64,000 bases of DNA. Origin: Lysobacterales bacterium. Its GTDB lineage: Bacteria; Pseudomonadota; Gammaproteobacteria; Xanthomonadales; Xanthomonadaceae. The translations under genes and the position numbers were made by a program. Within the stretch, counting starts at the first letter, position 1. The number at the start of each line of letters is the position of its first letter. Of this stretch, positions 60,569-64,000 are shown one piece after another. The stretch spans positions 62,001-126,000 of the forward strand of contig JAEKKX010000011.1 of assembly GCA_019510125.1 (NCBI GenBank), in the 5' to 3' direction. The notes beneath the pieces are model-generated. The model saw only the letters and a list, made by a program, of their open reading frames with translations. It ran no database searches and was not told the origin of the DNA.

Positions 60569-60779
60569 ACCGCGGCCGCCGGCCCCGTCCGGCGATTCCG
60601 AGACGCACTTTGCGACATACGCCGGCGCATGTCGCGATGCAGCTTGCGCACCTCCGCGGCGCGTGCGCACGATGCCCGGACAGGGCGTCCGGGTCGTTCC
60701 CGAACATCCCATGGTCCCGACATCGCCACCCGGCCCGGACGCCGCGGTGCGCGGGACCGATACCAAGGAGAGGTCAATC

Positions 60780-62051
60780 ATGAAGCGTTCCACGCTCGCC
60801 ATCGCGCTGTCCGCGCTCGCCGTCGTCGCCACGCCGGCCTTCGCCGCACAGACCGCCGCACCGTCCCTGTTCTCCTCGCCCAAGGCCCAGCAGGCCGGCC
60901 TCGTCGCCGACCCGAGCTATCGCGCGCTCGTCGCCGACCGCGCCACCGTCTCGGTGCAACTGCTGCAGGCCGACGCCTCGCTGATCGAGGCCAAGCGCGA
61001 CGCCCTGTCGCTGGGCGACGCCGGCATCGCCTACCAGCGCTACAGCTACCGCAACGAAGACGGCACCCAGGTCTGGTACGGCACGCTCGGCCGCAGCTTC
61101 GCCGGACTGGACGGCATCCTCGCCAAGACCGGCGAGATCGCCGACGATCCGAGGAACTCGGTGATGATCGTCCGCAACGGCGACAAGCTCACCGGCACCA
61201 TCCGCAAGAACGGCGAGCTGTACGCGCTGCGTCCGCTGAGTTCCGGCGGCCACGCGCTGGTCCGCATCGACGAAAGGAAGATGCCGCCCGACCATCCTGC
61301 GGCCGACTACGCCAAGATCTACCGCCAGTCGCTGCACAACGGGCGGCTGCTGCGCAGGCAGGCGCCGGACACCGCCCCGTCGGCCGCCAAGGCCAACGCC
61401 ATCATCCGCGTGCTGGTCGCCTACACCCCGTCCGCGGCCAGCGCCAGCGGCGACATCGTCGGCCTCGTCGACCTCGCCGTGGCCGAGACCAACCAGGGCT
61501 ACGTCAACAGCGGCGTGGCCATCACGATGCAGCTCGCGGCGCGCGTGGCGGTGAGCTACACCGAGTCGGGCAGCTTCAGCACCGACCTGTCGCGGTTCCG
61601 CGGCACCGCCGACGGCTACATGGACTCGATCCACACCACCCGCAACAGCAGCGCCGCGGACGTGGGCGTGCTGCTGATCAACAACAGCTCGTCGTGCGGC
61701 CTGGCCTCCGCCATCGGCTCGACCGCGAGCACCGCGTTCGCCGCCGCGCACTGGAGCTGCGCCACCGGCTACTACTCGTTCGGCCACGAGATCGGCCACC
61801 TGCAGTCCGCGCGCCACGATCCCGCCACCGACCCGACCACCACGCCGTACGCCTACGGCCACGGCTACCGGTCGCCGACCAGCGCCTGGCGCACGATCAT
61901 GGCCTACGACTGCCCCAGCGGCTGCACGCGCATCAACTACTGGTCCAACCCCGCCAAGACCTACGGCGGCCAGGCCATGGGCACCACGTCGGTCAGCCAC
62001 AACCAGCGGGTGCTGAACAACACCGCGGCGACGGTGGCGGCCTTCCGCTGA
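60780..62051 (+). CDS. Secreted reprolysin-like zinc metalloprotease with an altered zinc motif
   Basis: 423 residues from ATG 60780 (AAGGAG upstream). Signal peptide MKRSTLAIALSALAVVATPA, a propeptide of about 200 residues, then the M12B-like domain: IRVLVAYTPSAA, DLAVAETNQGYVNSG, zinc motif FGHEIGHLQSARHD and Met-turn TIMAYDC. The consensus is HExxHxxGxxHD; here the conserved Gly is Ser. The three His and the Glu are intact. Typical of secreted proteases of Lysobacter and relatives. Ends with a strong terminator. Confidence 0.9.
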   Translation: MKRSTLAIALSALAVVATPAFAAQTAAPSLFSSPKAQQAGLVADPSYRALVADRATVSVQLLQADASLIEAKRDALSLGDAGIAYQRYSYRNEDGTQVWYGTLGRSFAGLDGILAKTGEIADDPRNSVMIVRNGDKLTGTIRKNGELYALRPLSSGGHALVRIDERKMPPDHPAADYAKIYRQSLHNGRLLRRQAPDTAPSAAKANAIIRVLVAYTPSAASASGDIVGLVDLAVAETNQGYVNSGVAITMQLAARVAVSYTESGSFSTDLSRFRGTADGYMDSIHTTRNSSAADVGVLLINNSSSCGLASAIGSTASTAFAAAHWSCATGYYSFGHEIGHLQSARHDPATDPTTTPYAYGHGYRSPTSAWRTIMAYDCPSGCTRINYWSNPAKTYGGQAMGTTSVSHNQRVLNNTAATVAAFR

Positions 62052-62076
62052 GCCGGCACGCTCGCGGACGCGGCAC

Positions 62077-62104
62077 GGAACGGGGCCCTCGGGCCCCGTT
62101 TCCG
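62077..62104 (+). terminator. Terminator hairpin after the metalloprotease gene
   Basis: Stem GAACGGGGCCC / GGGCCCCGTTTC-type pairing around a short CTC loop, followed by TTCCGTTCC. The inverted repeat is close to perfect over about 12 bp; the T-tract is short. Confidence 0.6.
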
Positions 62105-62142
62105 TTCCGCCGGCGCGGCGGCGTCCAGCGGCGGCCCCCTGC

Positions 62143-62148
62143 TAGAAT
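62143..62148 (+). promoter_or_regulatory. -10-like TAGAAT upstream of ilvE
   Basis: TAGAAT lies 29 bases before the ilvE ATG, between the metalloprotease terminator and the gene. No -35 box stands out. Confidence 0.35.
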
Positions 62149-62177
62149 CCCGGTCCTCCCGCGAACGGAACACGGTC

Positions 62178-63095
62178 ATGGCGCAGCAGTACCCCGAGTG
62201 GATCTGGCACAACGGCGCGATCAAGCGCTGGGCCGAGGCCACGACCCACGTGATGGCCCACGTGGTGCATTACGGTTCGTCGGTGTTCGAGGGCATCCGC
62301 TGCTACGACACGCCCGACGGCCCGATCATCTTCCGCCTGACCGACCACAACCGTCGCCTGTTCGCCTCGGCGAAGATCTACGCGATGCAGCTCCCGTACG
62401 ACCTGGACGCGATCAACGCCGCTTGCCGCGACGTGATCAAGGCCAACGGCAACACTACCGACTACCTGCGTCCCGTGGCCTATCGCGGCCTCGGCGGCTT
62501 CGGGCTGTCGGCGGACACGCCCATCGACGTCGCCGTCGCGACCTGGAAGATGGGCCAGTACCTCGGCGCCACCGTGCTGGAGGAAGGCATCGACGCCTGC
62601 GTGTCCAGTTGGCAGCGCTTCGCCCCGAACACCATCCCGGCCGGCGCCAAGGCCGGCGGCAATTACCTGTCCGGCCAGCTCGTCGCGCGCGAAGCGCGTC
62701 GCCTGGGCTTCGGAGAAGGCATCGCGCTCGCATCCACCGGCCTGCTCAGCGAAGGCGCCGGCGAGAACCTGTTCCTCGTGTTCGACGGCGCGCTGCACAC
62801 CACCCCGGTCAGCGCCGCGCTGCTCAACGGCATCACCCGCAACACGATCATCACCCTCGCCCGCGACGCCGGCATCGAGGTGATCGAACGCGACCTGCCG
62901 CGCGAGTACCTCTACCTGTGCGACGAACTGTTCATGTGCGGCACCGCCGCCGAGATCACCCCGATCCGCTCGGTCGACGGCCGCCAGGTCGGCGCCGGCA
63001 AGCCCGGCCCGGTGACCCGGCGCCTGCAGGAGTTGTTCTTCGGCCTGTTCAACGGCAAGACGCCGGACAAGCGCGGGTGGCTGGAGCGGGTGTGA
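62178..63095 (+). CDS. ilvE: Branched-chain amino acid aminotransferase
   Basis: 305 residues. Fold-type IV PLP enzyme: HYGSSVFEGIRCYDT, YLRPVAYRGLGGFG, and the PLP lysine in AGAKAGGNYLSGQLVAREA, with SEGAGENLFLVFDG and GTAAEITPIRSVDGR. It makes Leu, Ile and Val from their oxo acids with glutamate. Confidence 0.96.
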   Translation: MAQQYPEWIWHNGAIKRWAEATTHVMAHVVHYGSSVFEGIRCYDTPDGPIIFRLTDHNRRLFASAKIYAMQLPYDLDAINAACRDVIKANGNTTDYLRPVAYRGLGGFGLSADTPIDVAVATWKMGQYLGATVLEEGIDACVSSWQRFAPNTIPAGAKAGGNYLSGQLVAREARRLGFGEGIALASTGLLSEGAGENLFLVFDGALHTTPVSAALLNGITRNTIITLARDAGIEVIERDLPREYLYLCDELFMCGTAAEITPIRSVDGRQVGAGKPGPVTRRLQELFFGLFNGKTPDKRGWLERV

Positions 63096-63162
63096 GCACA
63101 AAAAATGCTGAGTGATATGCTCGAACCGCTCCTGCATTGGGAGCCTTGGCCAAGGAATAACC

Positions 63163-63423
63163 ATGAAAAATTCAGGCAATATCCTACTTCTGCTTTTAGC
63201 AGCATCCAGTTTCAATGCCACGGCACAAGTCAAGCCGCCTTCACCGCCACCTCCGACTCCTGCGCCGTCACCAGCACCGGCACCATCGCCTGATCCCACT
63301 TGGCCATTTCCGACACCCGTCATCATCACTGAAGGGCAAACCCCTGATGATGACGGCACCAAGCCTTATATTCGTTATTGCACCCCTGAAGACATTGACA
63401 ATGGAGTTGATGGTTGCCAATAG
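63163..63423 (+). CDS. Small secreted proline-rich protein
   Basis: 86 residues from ATG 63163, with ribosome site AAGGAA. Signal peptide MKNSGNILLLLLAASSFNAT, then a Pro/Ala/Ser repeat (PPSPPPPTPAPSP), then an acidic end with two Cys (YCTPEDIDNGVDGCQ). GC is clearly lower than in the rest. It has its own terminator. No family recognised. Confidence 0.75.
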   Translation: MKNSGNILLLLLAASSFNATAQVKPPSPPPPTPAPSPAPAPSPDPTWPFPTPVIITEGQTPDDDGTKPYIRYCTPEDIDNGVDGCQ

Positions 63424-63450
63424 GGCCTCCATGACACACTTCGTTTATCA

Positions 63451-63480
63451 GGCTGGACTGAAAAGTCCAGCCTTTATTTT
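63451..63480 (+). terminator. Strong Rho-independent terminator
   Basis: Nine-bp perfect stem GGCTGGACT / AGTCCAGCC with a GAAA loop, followed by TTTATTTT. The best terminator in the window; serves the small secreted protein gene, pointing away from the convergent kinase gene. Confidence 0.88.
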
Positions 63481-63503
63481 GGCGAGGACTTTTTCAATGC
63501 CTC

Positions 63504-64000
63504 TCAGCTCTCAAAGCGCAAAGACGCTACGACGCCTCTATCGGCACCTGGCACCACGCGCACGCGCCAGCCGTAGAGTGCGCACAGGCGGCGCACGATC
63601 GACAGGCCGATGCCGCCGCCCTGGGTGTGCTCGGCGTGGCTGCCGCGGTAGCCGCGCTCGAACAGGCGCGCGGCGTCCTCGGCGCTGAGGCCCGGACCGC
63701 TGTCGATCACGTCCACCGCGGATTCGCCAAGGCGCACCACGACCTCGCCCTGCTGCGTGTACTTCACGGCGTTGCCGACGAGGTTGCTCAGCGCCACCGT
63801 GACCGCCGCCTCCGGCGCGTCGACGACGAGCTGCCCCGGCGCGCCGTCGAGGCGCAGTTCCAGCGGCTTGCCACCGAGCTGGCCGCGGTGGGCGTCCAGC
63901 AGTTGCTCGGCGATGCGGCCGACGTCGGCCGCGCCGTGGCCGCGTTCGTTGCGCGACAACAGCAGCAGCGCGCCGATCAGGTCGGTGCACTGCTGTTCGG
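63504..64000 (-). CDS. Sensor histidine kinase, C-terminal part (cut by window edge)
   Basis: The reading frame runs from beyond position 64000 to the stop at 63504, about 165 residues. The ATPase domain is complete: N box NLVGNAVKYTQQG, G1 DVIDSGPGLS, RLFERGYRGS, and G2 GGGIGLSIVRRL. The piece CTDLIGALLLLSRNERG at the left end of the protein fragment belongs to the helix after the phosphorylated His. Sensor part and partner regulator lie outside the window. Confidence 0.85.
   Translation of the reverse strand, partial: EQQCTDLIGALLLLSRNERGHGAADVGRIAEQLLDAHRGQLGGKPLELRLDGAPGQLVVDAPEAAVTVALSNLVGNAVKYTQQGEVVVRLGESAVDVIDSGPGLSAEDAARLFERGYRGSHAEHTQGGGIGLSIVRRLCALYGWRVRVVPGADRGVVASLRFES

Noticed and set aside
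63112-63162. Upstream in-frame start for the small secreted protein
   Set aside because: Would place 17 residues before a standard signal peptide; ATG 63163 has AAGGAA at the right distance.

Overview
The window is a compact, very GC-rich chromosomal segment of a gammaproteobacterium of the order Lysobacterales (Xanthomonadales), most like Lysobacter or Luteimonas. The reasons are the gene order prmA - zinc-ribbon protein - fis - purH - purD, the lptF/lptG versus pepA-holC-valS divergon, the pssA-holD-rimI operon, a short H-NS-like protein, secreted metalloproteases, and many GTAG-type REP palindromes. No tRNA, rRNA, IS element, prophage or CRISPR array was recognised. Assignments come from reading translated sequence and motifs; no database search was possible.

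Layout. 1-6.5 kb: msrA (cut), a membrane diguanylate cyclase, glnS, a Cys-rich lipoprotein and a nucleoside deaminase, then a four-copy tandem repeat array. 6.5-11.4 kb: rlmM (carrying an in-frame REP palindrome), an RlaP-type nucleotidyltransferase, and the phosphotransfer chain EIIA-HPr-EI. 11.4-19.4 kb: purL, dsbC, xerD, an RDD membrane protein, and a lower-GC pair, a P-loop kinase and a Thg1-like 3'-5' polymerase, that looks like an RNA 5'-end repair cassette. 19.4-31.7 kb: lptG/lptF, pepA, holC, valS (with a low-GC foreign-looking patch), rimI/holD/pssA, proS, hns. 31.7-40.5 kb: ThrE-type exporter, ATP-grasp enzyme, scoAB behind a tiny leader ORF, yqgE-ruvX-pyrB, a lipoprotein hydrolase, mgtE. 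40.9-46.2 kb: trpG-trpD-ABM-trpC-HAD operon and a secreted metalloprotease. 46.3-53.1 kb: prmA, fis, purH, purD and two exported proteins. 53.1-58.7 kb: an accessory-looking block with a macro-domain protein, two paralogous XRE regulators, and a long protein that resembles a type III restriction helicase-nuclease whose ATPase and nuclease signatures are both degenerate, then an MFS-PlsC fusion. 58.8-64 kb: CD225/DUF2752/CD225 membrane cluster, a second metalloprotease, ilvE, a small secreted protein, and a cut histidine kinase.

Main points for a second look: (1) the doubly degenerate type III Res-like protein facing twin XRE regulators that share a palindrome next to their start codons; (2) the kinase-Thg1 pair; (3) at least eight genes with a -10-like hexamer exactly 6 nt before the ATG and no Shine-Dalgarno sequence, suggesting frequent leaderless transcripts; (4) a tandem array that has captured the 3' end of the deaminase gene; (5) palindromic or foreign DNA inside rlmM and valS.
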